A stretch of DNA of 64,000 nt from the NCBI RefSeq assembly GCF_009910705.1, contig NZ_JAAAXJ010000008.1:141108-205107 (forward strand). Direction: 5' to 3'. Origin of the DNA: Microvirga arsenatis (lineage in GTDB: Bacteria; Pseudomonadota; Alphaproteobacteria; Rhizobiales; Beijerinckiaceae). The notes under the pieces were generated by a model that saw only the letters and a program-made list of their open reading frames with translations, ran no database searches and was not told where the DNA came from. Positions 27,100 to 35,312 of this stretch are shown piece after piece (the first letter of the stretch is position 1; each line of letters begins with the position of its first letter). Both the position numbers and the translations under genes were made by a program.

Positions 27100-28677
27100 A
27101 TGATCAATCGTCGCCAGTTCCTTCAAACCGCAACCGCCACGGCGGCCCTTGCCGCCCAGGGATTCTCCGCCCCTGCCCTGGCGCAGCAGGGCCTGAAGAT
27201 GGGGGCCTCCTCGCCGTTCTCCTTCGACGATCTGAAGAAGCGGGCGCAGAGCATGGCCCGTTCCTCTTACCTGGCGCCGCCCAGCCCCTCCCCGGAGGTG
27301 CTCCACCAGATCGATTACGACGCCCATGGCAAGATCCGGTTCAAGACGGACCTCGCGCTCTGGGCCAACGGCCCCAGCGAGTTCCCGGTCACCTTCTTTC
27401 ACCTGGGCCGCTTCTTCCAGAAGCCGGTGCGCATGCATGTGGTCGAGGGCGGACAGGCCCGCGAGATCATCTACGACAGCAACTACTTCGACATGCCGGC
27501 GGACTCGCCGGCCCATAAGCTGCCGGACAATTCGGGCTTTGCCGGATTCCGCTTCCAGGAGGCGCGGACCGGCAAGCTCGACTGGCGCAGAAACGACTGG
27601 GTGGCCTTCCTCGGCGCTTCCTACTTCCGGGCCATCGGCGAGCTCTACCAGTACGGCCTCTCCGCCCGCGGCCTCGCGGTGGACGTGGCCGTGTTCGGGA
27701 AGAGCGAGGAATTCCCCGACTTCACCCATGTCTACTTCGAGACGCCGCAGCCGGGCTCCAACACGGTCACCGTCTATGCGCTCCTCGACGGCCCAAGCGT
27801 GGCCGGAGCCTACCGCTTCGTGATGCAGCGCGCCGCCGCGGTCATCATGGACATCGACAGCGCGGTCTACATGCGCCAGGACGTAAGCCGCCTCGGTCTT
27901 GCGCCGCTCACCTCCATGTACTGGTATTCGGAGAAGGCGAAGACCACCGCCATCGACTGGCGGCCGGAGATCCACGACTCGGACGGTCTGGCCCTCTGGA
28001 CCGGTGCCGGGGAGCGCATCTGGCGCCCCCTGAACAACCCGCCGCGCATCATCACCTCGGCCTTCGCCGACGAAAATCCGAAGGGCTTCGGCCTGCTCCA
28101 GCGCGACCGGAACTTCGACCACTACCTCGACGGCGTCTATTACGACCGCCGCCCCTCCCTCTGGATCGAGCCGCAGGGCGCCTGGGGCCGGGGCTCCGTC
28201 CAACTCGTGGAGATCCCCACCGACGACGAGATCCACGACAACATCGTGGCCATGTGGGTGCCGGCCGAGCCGGTGCGGGCAGGACAGGCGCTCGAGCTGC
28301 GCTATCGCATGCACTGGTCGGCGGAGGAGCCCTATCCGACGCCGCTGGCCCGGGTGATCGCCACCCGCCTCGGCAATGGCGGCCAGGCGGGCACCAACCG
28401 GCCGAAGGGCGTGCGCAAGTTCATGGTGGAGTTCATCGGCCAGCCCCTGACCAAGCTGCCGAGCGGCGTGATCCCGAATCCCGTGCTCACCGCCTCCCGC
28501 GGCGAGTTCTCGAACATCCTCACCGAAGCCGTACCCAACAACGTGCCCGGCCACTGGCGCACCCAGTTCGACCTGACCGTGACCGGAACCGAGCCGGTGG
28601 AGATGCGCTGCTACCTGCGCAACGGCGACGAGGTGCTGAGCGAGACCTGGCTTTATCAATATCACCCCGCCTTCTAA
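27100..28677 (+). CDS. Periplasmic glucan biosynthesis protein OpgG/OpgD family (first copy)
   Basis: This 525-residue periplasmic protein of the MdoG family is needed for backbone structure or branching of osmoregulated periplasmic glucans. A Tat signal (NRRQFLQ near residues 3-9) resembles OpgD rather than Sec-exported OpgG. The MdoG core is evident in FAGFRFQEA, VAFLGASYFRAIGE, YGLSARGLA and NPKGFGLLQRDRNF. A membrane glucosyltransferase (opgH) is not in the window. A second copy lies at 40.7 kb. The ATG at 27100 is chosen because it places the twin arginine near the N-terminus; two upstream ATGs are possible. Confidence 0.88.
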   Translation: MINRRQFLQTATATAALAAQGFSAPALAQQGLKMGASSPFSFDDLKKRAQSMARSSYLAPPSPSPEVLHQIDYDAHGKIRFKTDLALWANGPSEFPVTFFHLGRFFQKPVRMHVVEGGQAREIIYDSNYFDMPADSPAHKLPDNSGFAGFRFQEARTGKLDWRRNDWVAFLGASYFRAIGELYQYGLSARGLAVDVAVFGKSEEFPDFTHVYFETPQPGSNTVTVYALLDGPSVAGAYRFVMQRAAAVIMDIDSAVYMRQDVSRLGLAPLTSMYWYSEKAKTTAIDWRPEIHDSDGLALWTGAGERIWRPLNNPPRIITSAFADENPKGFGLLQRDRNFDHYLDGVYYDRRPSLWIEPQGAWGRGSVQLVEIPTDDEIHDNIVAMWVPAEPVRAGQALELRYRMHWSAEEPYPTPLARVIATRLGNGGQAGTNRPKGVRKFMVEFIGQPLTKLPSGVIPNPVLTASRGEFSNILTEAVPNNVPGHWRTQFDLTVTGTEPVEMRCYLRNGDEVLSETWLYQYHPAF

Positions 28678-28705
28678 AAAGCCTTGTAAACCAAGTTGTT
28701 CAAGG

Positions 28706-28727
28706 GGCGTATAAAATACTGTACGCC
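28706..28727. promoter_or_regulatory. Dyad-symmetric AT-rich element upstream of the zinc uptake operon
   Basis: Nested inverted repeats lie 39 bases before the His-rich microprotein: outer GGCGTA/TACGCC (28706-28711 and 28722-28727) and inner GTAT/ATAC (28709-28712 and 28716-28719). The position suits a metal-responsive operator such as a Zur site, but it does not match the usual rhizobial Zur consensus as I know it. The TATAAAAT inside could be a -10 element. Confidence 0.4.
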
Positions 28728-28765
28728 TCTGGAAATCCGCTCGGGATCGGTCTATGTAGGTGGCC

Positions 28766-28924
28766 ATGTCCCATGGCCATCACCACCACCATGCCCACGA
28801 GCACCGGGCAATTGCCGCTGAGCCTACCTTCTCGCTCCTGCGCCTCTCGGTCGGGCAGCGCGTGGCCGGAGCCGGCGTCCTGCTGGCCGGTCTGTGGCTG
28901 ATGGTCCTCGGAGTCATGGGGTAG
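28766..28924 (+). CDS. His-rich single-helix microprotein leading the zinc ABC operon
   Basis: This 52-residue reading frame has an AGG Shine-Dalgarno five bases before the ATG. Eight of its first thirteen residues are histidine. One hydrophobic helix (about 33-51, GVLLAGLWLMVLGVMG) closes the protein. It ends three bases before the znuC start, and the znuC Shine-Dalgarno lies inside it, so the two are translationally linked. I know no named family. A membrane-anchored metal chelator or accessory subunit that donates zinc to, or gates, the ZnuABC importer is inferred from the histidines and location. Its short length would let it escape automatic annotation. Confidence 0.7.
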   Translation: MSHGHHHHHAHEHRAIAAEPTFSLLRLSVGQRVAGAGVLLAGLWLMVLGVMG

Positions 28925-28927
28925 CGC

Positions 28928-29677
28928 ATGTCTCACGCACCCTCCGCCATCCGCTTCGATGAAGTGACCCTGGGCTACGGCCGCCGGCCCGCCGTGCACC
29001 ATCTCGACGGGGAAATCCCGGCGGGGAGCCTCATGGCCGTGGTCGGGCCCAACGGGGCCGGAAAGTCCACCCTGCTCAAGGGCATCGTCGGGACGCTCAA
29101 GCCCCTGGAGGGCCATATCCGCCTCAAGCACCCGGCCTCGGGCATCGCTTACCTCCCCCAGGCCGCCGAGATCGACCGCTCCTTCCCGCTGTCTGTCTAT
29201 GACCTCGTCGCCATGGGCCTGTGGTCTCGCTCCGGCCTCTTCGGCAGCATCGGCCGGCAGGACAGGACCAGGATCGAGCAGGCCCTGGCGGCGGTGGGCC
29301 TCATCGGCTTCGAGCGGCGGCCCATCTCGACCCTGTCCGGCGGGCAGATGCAGCGGGCTCTCTTCGCCCGGCTTCTGCTTCAGGATGCTCCCGTGATCCT
29401 GTTGGACGAGCCCTTCACCGCCATCGACGCCAAGACCACTGCCGACCTGCTCGCCGTCGTCCGCCGCTGGCATACCGAGTCCCGCACGGTGGTGGCCGTG
29501 CTGCACGACCTCGACATGGTCCAGCGCATCTTCCCGCAGACCCTGCTCATCGCCCGCGAGCCGGTGGCCTGGGGCCTGACGCACGAGGTCCTGAGCCCCG
29601 AGAACCTTCTCAGGGCCCGCCGCATGGTGGAGGCCCACGATCCGCATGCGGACGTGTGCCACCGCAGCGTCGCATAA
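28928..29677 (+). CDS. znuC: Zinc (or manganese) ABC transporter ATPase
   Basis: This 249-residue ATPase powers metal import. Walker A is GPNGAGKST, the signature is LSGGQMQR, and Walker B is VILLDEPF with an H-loop His in VVAVLHDLDMV. The C-terminal HDPHADVCH adds histidines. It is the second gene of the microprotein-znuC-znuB-znuA run, with gaps of 3, 9 and 25 bases. Zinc rather than manganese is suggested by the His-rich receptor and the adjacent CobW protein. Confidence 0.88.
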   Translation: MSHAPSAIRFDEVTLGYGRRPAVHHLDGEIPAGSLMAVVGPNGAGKSTLLKGIVGTLKPLEGHIRLKHPASGIAYLPQAAEIDRSFPLSVYDLVAMGLWSRSGLFGSIGRQDRTRIEQALAAVGLIGFERRPISTLSGGQMQRALFARLLLQDAPVILLDEPFTAIDAKTTADLLAVVRRWHTESRTVVAVLHDLDMVQRIFPQTLLIAREPVAWGLTHEVLSPENLLRARRMVEAHDPHADVCHRSVA

Positions 29678-29686
29678 CGGCTTGCC

Positions 29687-30553
29687 ATGCTCGACCTGGT
29701 CTACACGCCCTTTGCCGAATACGAGTTCATGCAGCGTGCGCTCGTGGGCATCATCGCCATTGCGCTCGGCGGCGGCCCCATCGGCGTGTTCCTGATGCTC
29801 CGGCGCATGAGCCTCACCGGGGACGCCATGGCCCACGCCATCCTGCCGGGAGCCGCGGTGGGCTACCTCATGGCGGGCCTCTCGCTCCCGGCCATGACGG
29901 TTGGCGGCCTGGTCGCGGGCGTCGTGGTCGCCGTCGCGGCCGGCCTCGTTTCGCGCTTCACCGCGCTGAAGGAGGACGCCTCGCTCGCGGCCTTCTATCT
30001 CCTGTCCCTGGCGCTCGGCGTGACCCTCGTGTCGCTGCGCGGCTCGAACGTGGACCTCCTGCACGTTCTCTTCGGCACGGTGCTGGCGCTCGACGACAAC
30101 ACGCTGCTGCTGCTGGCTTCCATCTCCACGCTGACCGTGCTCGCGCTCGCGGTGCTCTACCGTCCGCTCGTGCTCGAATGCGTGGACCCTATCTTCCTGC
30201 GCTCGGTGAGCCGGGCCGGCACGCCGACGCACCTGATTTTCCTCGGCCTCGTGGTCATGAACCTGGTCGGCGGCTTTCATGCCCTCGGCACCTTGCTGGC
30301 CGTGGGCATGATGATGCTGCCGGCCGCCGCCTCCCGGTTCTGGACCGGCGACATCACCAAGATGATGCTCGCCTCGGTGCTCATCGGCATGGTCTCGGGC
30401 GTGAGCGGCCTGCTGCTCTCCTTTCACGTGGAGCTTCCCGCAGGCCCTGCGATCATTCTCTCGGCCGGCGCCGTCTACGGATTCTCCCTCCTGCTCGGGC
30501 GCGAGGGCGGCCTGCTCTGGCTCGCCTGGCCCGGCAAGCATCTGGAAGCCTGA
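29687..30553 (+). CDS. znuB: Zinc ABC transporter permease
   Basis: This is a 288-residue ABC-3 family permease with about eight hydrophobic segments. RRMSLTGDAMAHAILPGAAVGYL is the characteristic loop of ZnuB/MntB proteins, and LVVMNLVGGFHALGTLLAVGMM lies in the second half. It forms the channel for the metal delivered by the receptor encoded immediately downstream. Confidence 0.88.
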   Translation: MLDLVYTPFAEYEFMQRALVGIIAIALGGGPIGVFLMLRRMSLTGDAMAHAILPGAAVGYLMAGLSLPAMTVGGLVAGVVVAVAAGLVSRFTALKEDASLAAFYLLSLALGVTLVSLRGSNVDLLHVLFGTVLALDDNTLLLLASISTLTVLALAVLYRPLVLECVDPIFLRSVSRAGTPTHLIFLGLVVMNLVGGFHALGTLLAVGMMMLPAAASRFWTGDITKMMLASVLIGMVSGVSGLLLSFHVELPAGPAIILSAGAVYGFSLLLGREGGLLWLAWPGKHLEA

Positions 30554-30578
30554 TCTCGCCTCTGAAGGATCAAAGCCC

Positions 30579-31496
30579 ATGCCCACAAGACGCACCGCCC
30601 TCGCCTGGCTGGCAGGATGCCTCACCCTTGCCGCCGCCTCCCTGCCGGCCGCAGCGCAGGGCGCGGACAGGCTGAAGGTCGTGGCGACCTTCTCGATCCT
30701 CGGCGACATGGTGCGCAACGTGGGCGGAGAACGGGTCGAGGTGACAACCCTCGTCGGCCCCAACGGCGATGCCCATGTCTATGCGCCGACCCCGGCGGAC
30801 GGACGCCGCCTTACAGAAGCGAAGATCGTCTTCACCAACGGCCTGAAATTCGAGGGCTGGATCGACCGCCTCGTCAAATCCTCCGGCACCAAGGCTGCGA
30901 AGATCGAGGCGTCCCAGGGCGTGAAGCCGCTGAAGGGCGAGGACCATGGACATGGTCACGGCCATGGGGGCGACGATCCCCACGCCTGGCAGAGCATCGC
31001 CAATGCCAGGATCTACGTGGCCAACATCCGGGACGCCCTGATCGCTGCCGACGCTGCCGGCAGGTCCGCCTACGAAGCCAATGCCGCATCCTATCTGAAG
31101 CAACTCGACGCCCTGGAAGCGGAGGTGAAGAGCCTGGTGGCCGGCATTCCGGCCGACCGCCGCAGGATCATCACCTCCCACGACGCCTTCCGGTATTTCG
31201 AGGCGGCCTACGGCATCGACTTCGTGTCGCCCCAGGGGGTCTCCACCGAAGCGGAGGCCTCGGCCAAGGACGTCGCCCGCATCATCCAGCAGATCAGGCG
31301 CGAGAGGATCGCTGCGGTTTTCGTGGAAAACGTCTCCGATGCCCGCCTGATGGAGCGCATCGCCAAGGAAACCGGTGCCCGGATCGGCGCCCGCGTCTAT
31401 TCCGACGCGCTCTCGGAGGCAAACGGCCCCGCCGGCACTTACATTGACATGATGAGACACAATATAAGGGCCTTCAGCGCGGCTTTATCGAGCTGA
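30579..31496 (+). CDS. znuA: Zinc ABC transporter periplasmic receptor (ZnuA-like, cluster A-I)
   Basis: This 305-residue metal-binding receptor has a signal peptide (about 1-27, ending AAAQG). Likely metal ligands are the His in GPNGDAHVYAP (about 65), the His in DDPHAW, the His in TSHDAFRYF and an acidic residue in YSDALSE. Between the first two ligands is a His/Gly/Asp-rich loop (DHGHGHGHGGDD, about 124-135) typical of zinc receptors. The start codon is the ATG after GGATCAAAGCCC. It is the last gene of the ABC unit and is followed by a palindromic repeat, then cobW. Confidence 0.88.
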   Translation: MPTRRTALAWLAGCLTLAAASLPAAAQGADRLKVVATFSILGDMVRNVGGERVEVTTLVGPNGDAHVYAPTPADGRRLTEAKIVFTNGLKFEGWIDRLVKSSGTKAAKIEASQGVKPLKGEDHGHGHGHGGDDPHAWQSIANARIYVANIRDALIAADAAGRSAYEANAASYLKQLDALEAEVKSLVAGIPADRRRIITSHDAFRYFEAAYGIDFVSPQGVSTEAEASAKDVARIIQQIRRERIAAVFVENVSDARLMERIAKETGARIGARVYSDALSEANGPAGTYIDMMRHNIRAFSAALSS

Positions 31497-31501
31497 ATAC
31501 T

Positions 31502-31633
31502 ACCCTCCCCTTGAGGGGGAGGGTCGGAGTGCGTCAGGGCTCCGGGGTGGGGTGGCAGCGCGACCTCGCCCAGTTTGGTGTTTCCCACCCCACCTCGGCC
31601 TGTTCGGCCGATCCTCCCCCTCAAGGGGAGGAT
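31502..31633. repeat. 132-base composite palindromic repeat
   Basis: Two 26-base arms (31502-31527 and 31608-31633, CCTCCCCTTGAGGGGGAGG type) are inverted copies with two mismatches, and each arm is itself a palindrome. Inner GGGGTGGGG and CCCCACC segments extend the pairing. It fills the gap between znuA and cobW and belongs to a class of palindromes dispersed in Rhizobiales genomes. It may reduce read-through or stabilise the upstream message. Confidence 0.85.
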
Positions 31634-31644
31634 GAAAGTTGCGG

Positions 31645-32616
31645 ATGAACGCGATGACCGACAAGATCCCCGTCACCGTCCTCACAGGCTATCTCGGAGC
31701 CGGCAAGACCACCCTCCTCAACCGCATCCTCACCGAGCAGCACGGCAAGAAATATGCCGTGATCGTCAACGAGTTCGGCGAGATCGGGATCGACAACGAG
31801 CTCGTCGTCGGCGCCGACGAGGAGGTGTTCGAGATGAACAACGGGTGCATCTGCTGCACCGTGCGCGGCGACCTGATCCGCATCCTCGACGGTCTGATGA
31901 AGCGCAAGGGAAAGTTCGACGCCATCATCGTCGAGACCACGGGCCTCGCAGACCCGGCCCCCGTAGCCCAGACCTTCTTCATGGATCAGGACGTGTCCGA
32001 CGCCGCCCGCCTCGATGCGGTGGTGACGGTGGCGGACGCCAAGTGGCTCTCGGACCGGCTGAAGGACGCGCCCGAGGCCAAGAACCAGATCGCCTTCGCC
32101 GACGTGATCATCCTCAACAAGATCGATCTCGTCTCGGACAAGGAGCTGGAGGAGGTCGAGGCCCGCATCCGCGCCATCAATCCCTATGCCAGGCTCCACC
32201 GGACGCAGAACTGCGCCGTCCCGATCGCGGAGGTGCTCGACCGCAAGGCCTTCGATCTCGACCGCATCATCGAGATCGAGCCGGATTTCCTCGAGGAGGG
32301 ACACCACCATCACCACGACGAGGAGATGCAGTCCGTCTCGGTTGCCATCGACGGCGAGGTGGACCCGGAAAAGTTCATGCCCTGGATCTCCAACCTCACC
32401 CAGGTCGAGGGGCCGAACATCCTGCGCTGCAAGGGCATCGTCGCTTTTCCCAACGAGCCGAAACGCTTTGTCTTCCAGGGCGTCCACATGATCCTGGACG
32501 GCGACGTGCAGGGTGATTGGAAGCCCGGCGAGAAGCGCACCTCCAAGGTGGTCTTCATCGGCCGCGACCTGAACGAGAAGGCCATCCGCGAGGGATTCCT
32601 GGCCTGCGCAGCCTGA
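31645..32616 (+). CDS. CobW/COG0523 GTPase, probable zinc metallochaperone
   Basis: This G3E-family GTPase is about 323 residues long. Walker A is [12 protein letters not shown]; the metal-binding CxCC motif is GCICCTV; NKIDL is the guanine-specificity motif. A His/Glu-rich segment, [11 protein letters not shown] (about 222-232), precedes the CobW_C domain (about 235-320). COG0523 proteins near zinc importers are known to act in zinc allocation under scarcity, and the location after znuCBA fits that better than cobalamin synthesis. The start is uncertain among a TTG and two ATGs within 16 bases. Confidence 0.88.
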   Translation: MNAMTDKIPVTVLTGYLGAGKTTLLNRILTEQHGKKYAVIVNEFGEIGIDNELVVGADEEVFEMNNGCICCTVRGDLIRILDGLMKRKGKFDAIIVETTGLADPAPVAQTFFMDQDVSDAARLDAVVTVADAKWLSDRLKDAPEAKNQIAFADVIILNKIDLVSDKELEEVEARIRAINPYARLHRTQNCAVPIAEVLDRKAFDLDRIIEIEPDFLEEGHHHHHDEEMQSVSVAIDGEVDPEKFMPWISNLTQVEGPNILRCKGIVAFPNEPKRFVFQGVHMILDGDVQGDWKPGEKRTSKVVFIGRDLNEKAIREGFLACAA

Positions 32617-32663
32617 CGCTTCGGGCGTCGAGGCAAGATGGGGTGCCGATGAAGGCGCGAGGC

Positions 32664-32906
32664 TCAGCCCCGCACCGCGGCTCCCTTCTGGATGCAGTCC
32701 TTCACATAGGCCCGCCGTGCCTCGATCAGCCGCTGCCGAACGTCCTCAGCCGTGCTGGAGCCGGTGCGGTAGACCAGGCGCGCGTCTCTCTCGCAGGCTG
32801 CCTTGAGCGCCTCCCTCGCCGAGGGATCCCTCCCCTGCTCCTGTGCGCGGAGACCGGCGGGAGCCAGGGTTGCAAGGACAATCGCAGCGAGGGGGAAGAT
32901 CCGCAT
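32664..32906 (-). CDS. Small secreted protein of unknown function
   Basis: This 80-residue protein has a signal peptide (about 1-22, ending LRAQ) and a mature, largely helical 58-residue domain with two cysteines (CERDAR and KDCIQ) that could form a disulfide. I recognise no family. It converges on cobW and is transcribed away from the WD40 gene. Translation could also begin eight codons upstream, but that would spoil the signal peptide. Confidence 0.6.
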   Translation of the reverse strand: MRIFPLAAIVLATLAPAGLRAQEQGRDPSAREALKAACERDARLVYRTGSSTAEDVRQRLIEARRAYVKDCIQKGAAVRG

Positions 32907-33079
32907 TCCGTCACTCCACACATTCAGCATTCATTGTGGGCCAGAGGGGGCCGGAGGGCGAAGGCGCAAAAGGCTTAACCCGGCGGAGCATCGGTGGGTG
33001 CACCCCCAAAAGTCGCAAGGCCCTTGTCCCCGATTTGCCAATCTGTGGTATGGGCAGCCCGCAGGAAGGGATTGTTTCG

Positions 33080-34087
33080 ATGAGTTCTGGAACCGCTCCG
33101 TCTTTGACCCAAAGCGTGACGCCCCTGGATGCGGGCGCTCACGTCACCGGCATCGGCTGGCTGAAGGGCACCGCCGCCCTCGGGCTCGGCGATGGCGGGG
33201 TCCTGCTGGCGAAGGAGGGCGAGACCCACCGGGTCGAGGCCCATCCGGATGCGGGCGTGCTGGTGGCGGCCAGCGACGGCGAGCGGTTCGTCACCGGGGG
33301 CGATGACGGGCGCGTGGCCGTGACGGGGCCGGACGGATCGACGAGAACCCTGGCGGAGACGAAGGGCGCCTGGATCGATTCGCTTGCGCTGAGCGCGGGT
33401 GGCGCCTTTGCCTATGCGGCCGGCAAGCGCGTGTTCGCCCGCGACGACCGGGGGCGGGAGAAGGTTCTCGAGGTGCCCTCCACCGCGCGCGGCCTTGCCT
33501 TCGCCCCCAAGGGCTACCGGCTCGCGATCTCCCATTACAACGGCGCCACGCTCTGGTTTCCCAACGTGGAGGCGAAGCCCGAAATGCTCGAGTGGAAGGG
33601 CTCGCATCTCGACGTCACCTGGTCGCCGGACGGCCGCTTCGTGGTGACCTCGATGCAGGAGAACGCCCTGCACGGCTGGCGGCTCATCCCCGACAAGGGG
33701 CACATGCGCATGAGCGGCTATCCCTCGAAGACGCGCTCCTTCTCCTGGTCGGGAGACGGCAAGTGGCTCGCCACCTCCGGCGCGGAGGCCGCGATCATCT
33801 GGCCGTTCGAGTCGAAGGAAGGCCCCATGGGCAAGGCACCGCGGGAATGCGGCGTCAGGCCCGCCAAGGTCAGCCGGGTGGCCTTCCACCCGAACTCACT
33901 CGTGCTGGCGGTGGGCTACGAGGACGGCTGCATCCTCCTCATCCGGTTGACCGATGCCTCCGAACTGCTCGTTCGCCCTGCCGTCAAGGACAGCGGCGTC
34001 ACCGCCATGGCCTGGGACAAGGCCGGCCGGCGTCTCGCCTTCGGCTGCGAGGACGGCCGGGCCGGCGTCCTGACCCTGCCCGCATGA
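33080..34087 (+). CDS. WD40-repeat beta-propeller protein
   Basis: This 335-residue cytoplasmic protein has no signal peptide and about seven WD40-like repeats, recognisable by recurrent strings such as TWSPDGRFVVTS, SWSGDGKWLATS, AFHPNSLVLAVG and AWDKAGRRLAFG. Propellers of this sort are scaffolds without enzymatic motifs. In rhizobia a WD40 gene often lies beside the zinc-linked CobW gene, so a role in the same metal response is plausible but inferred. GAAGGGA precedes the ATG. Its stop overlaps the next start (ATGA). Confidence 0.85.
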   Translation: MSSGTAPSLTQSVTPLDAGAHVTGIGWLKGTAALGLGDGGVLLAKEGETHRVEAHPDAGVLVAASDGERFVTGGDDGRVAVTGPDGSTRTLAETKGAWIDSLALSAGGAFAYAAGKRVFARDDRGREKVLEVPSTARGLAFAPKGYRLAISHYNGATLWFPNVEAKPEMLEWKGSHLDVTWSPDGRFVVTSMQENALHGWRLIPDKGHMRMSGYPSKTRSFSWSGDGKWLATSGAEAAIIWPFESKEGPMGKAPRECGVRPAKVSRVAFHPNSLVLAVGYEDGCILLIRLTDASELLVRPAVKDSGVTAMAWDKAGRRLAFGCEDGRAGVLTLPA

Positions 34088-34374
34088 GATCGCCCGTGGC
34101 TCTCTTCGGCGCCTTCCTGCGGGGAACCTTCGGCCTGCCCAAGCCCGACAAGCGGGCGGTCGACCGGGTCAAGGACCTGGCGCGCGCCGCGCTCCGGACC
34201 TCGTCCGATACCGCCTTCGCCGTCAACGAGATCGCCTGCAACGATCCCGGCTGCCCAGGGATCGAGACCGTCATCCTGGTCATGGAGCCCGGCCGGAAGA
34301 CCCGGGCGCTCAAGATCGCCAAGCCCCTCGACGAGGTCGCGGAACAAGATATCCTCGCGGCGCTTGAGGGTTGA
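34084..34374 (+). CDS. Small conserved protein with CxDPxCP motif
   Basis: This 96-residue protein overlaps the WD40 gene by four bases and is thus translationally coupled to it. The central signature is NEIACNDPGCPGIETVI, with two cysteines arranged as CNDPGC, and a C-terminal helix rich in Lys and Glu follows. I recall similar small alphaproteobacterial proteins of unknown function. The two cysteines could bind metal or form a disulfide, which fits the zinc neighbourhood only by inference. Confidence 0.7.
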   Translation: MRSPVALFGAFLRGTFGLPKPDKRAVDRVKDLARAALRTSSDTAFAVNEIACNDPGCPGIETVILVMEPGRKTRALKIAKPLDEVAEQDILAALEG

Positions 34375-34385
34375 GGAGGTCAAGC

Positions 34386-34907
34386 TTGTCCCGGATCGTC
34401 CGCATCGTCGCCTTCGGGCTGGGGCTTCTCGGCGGCGGCATCGCCTCGCAGGGGCCCGAATTCGCGCAGCAATACCGTCAGCGTCTCGGCGGAGCGGTGG
34501 ACGAGCTCAGGCACGTGATCCAGCGCTTCGAGGCGGATGCCCAGGCGAACGGCGAAACCCGGGAGGGCGCCATCGCGCGCCTGCGCTCCAACGCCGACGA
34601 TCTGGTGAGCCGCCAGGGCGCGGCCATGCAGGCCAACGTGGAGCGCCTGAGCCGCCTGGAGGCGCACCGGGGCTCCATGATGGAGGCCGGCCCCTTCGCG
34701 CGCATCGCGCTGATGATGCGCGACGGGGACCGGGATGTGATGGAAGCGGTCTACCGGGACTTCGAGCCCGCCCTGCCGGTTACCGAGGAGGGCGTGCTTT
34801 CGGCTGCCGGCGGCTTCGTCGCCGTCTGGGGCGGCATCCTGCTGTTTCTGGGATTTCTGCGCAGTCTGTTCCGGCGCCCGAAGAATCAGCGGGTTGTGCG
34901 GGCCTGA
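34386..34907 (+). CDS. DUF2937 family membrane protein
   Basis: This protein of about 173 residues has one N-terminal (about 3-20) and one C-terminal (about 142-162) hydrophobic helix flanking a helical domain. The family hallmark near the start is PEFAQQYRQRLGGAVDEL. The TTG at 34386 is taken as the start because GGAGGT stands five bases upstream, inside the stop region of the preceding gene. The function of DUF2937 is unknown. It is the last gene of the WD40 run. Confidence 0.75.
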   Translation: MSRIVRIVAFGLGLLGGGIASQGPEFAQQYRQRLGGAVDELRHVIQRFEADAQANGETREGAIARLRSNADDLVSRQGAAMQANVERLSRLEAHRGSMMEAGPFARIALMMRDGDRDVMEAVYRDFEPALPVTEEGVLSAAGGFVAVWGGILLFLGFLRSLFRRPKNQRVVRA

Positions 34908-34913
34908 AGAGGC

Positions 34914-35252
34914 TCAAGCCTTCTGGTCCGGCTTTCCCGCAAGAACCACGTAGAAGCCGAGGCCGTCCTGCGCCGGCAGGGTCTGCAGGCGGTCGATCCA
35001 GCCGCGCTTCTTGGCCTCCAGGAGCGCGCGGCCGATGGGCTGAAAGAGCGTCTCGCCCCCGCCCTCAGGCGGCGGATCGAGGCGCACGGCCACGGATTTG
35101 CGCGTGCCGAAGCGGCTGCGCTCCAGCATGTCCTGAATCGAGGCCTCCGCCCGCTCCCGCGAAGCGCCCCGCAGATCGAGCACGCTCTCGGCATCGGTGA
35201 CGCCGAGGCCCCCGCGCAGCTTGTTGGCATAGAATTCGTCGAAGTGGGGCAT
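34914..35252 (-). CDS. Small protein with Smr-like features
   Basis: This 112-residue cytoplasmic protein contains VLDLRGASRERAEASIQDML followed by a GGGETLFQPIGRAL segment, reminiscent of the LDLRG and GxG elements of Smr domains, although the match is partial. The start is the ATG at 35252, with a TTG two codons upstream as alternative. It is 60 bases downstream of homospermidine synthase on the same strand, separated by an 11-bp hairpin. Confidence 0.55.
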   Translation of the reverse strand: MPHFDEFYANKLRGGLGVTDAESVLDLRGASRERAEASIQDMLERSRFGTRKSVAVRLDPPPEGGGETLFQPIGRALLEAKKRGWIDRLQTLPAQDGLGFYVVLAGKPDQKA

Positions 35253-35266
35253 CCTCAATCCTCAGT

Positions 35267-35301
35267 GCCGTTCCCGGCGCCTTGCGGCAACCGGGAACGG
35301 C
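35267..35301 (-). terminator. Hairpin downstream of homospermidine synthase
   Basis: A perfect 11-bp stem (35267-35277 and 35291-35301, GCCGTTCCCGG type) with a 13-base loop follows the hss stop by 11 bases. There is no T run, so it is either a weak terminator or an mRNA-stabilising structure before the small downstream gene. Confidence 0.6.
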
Positions 35302-35312
35302 GGAGAGCGGTT

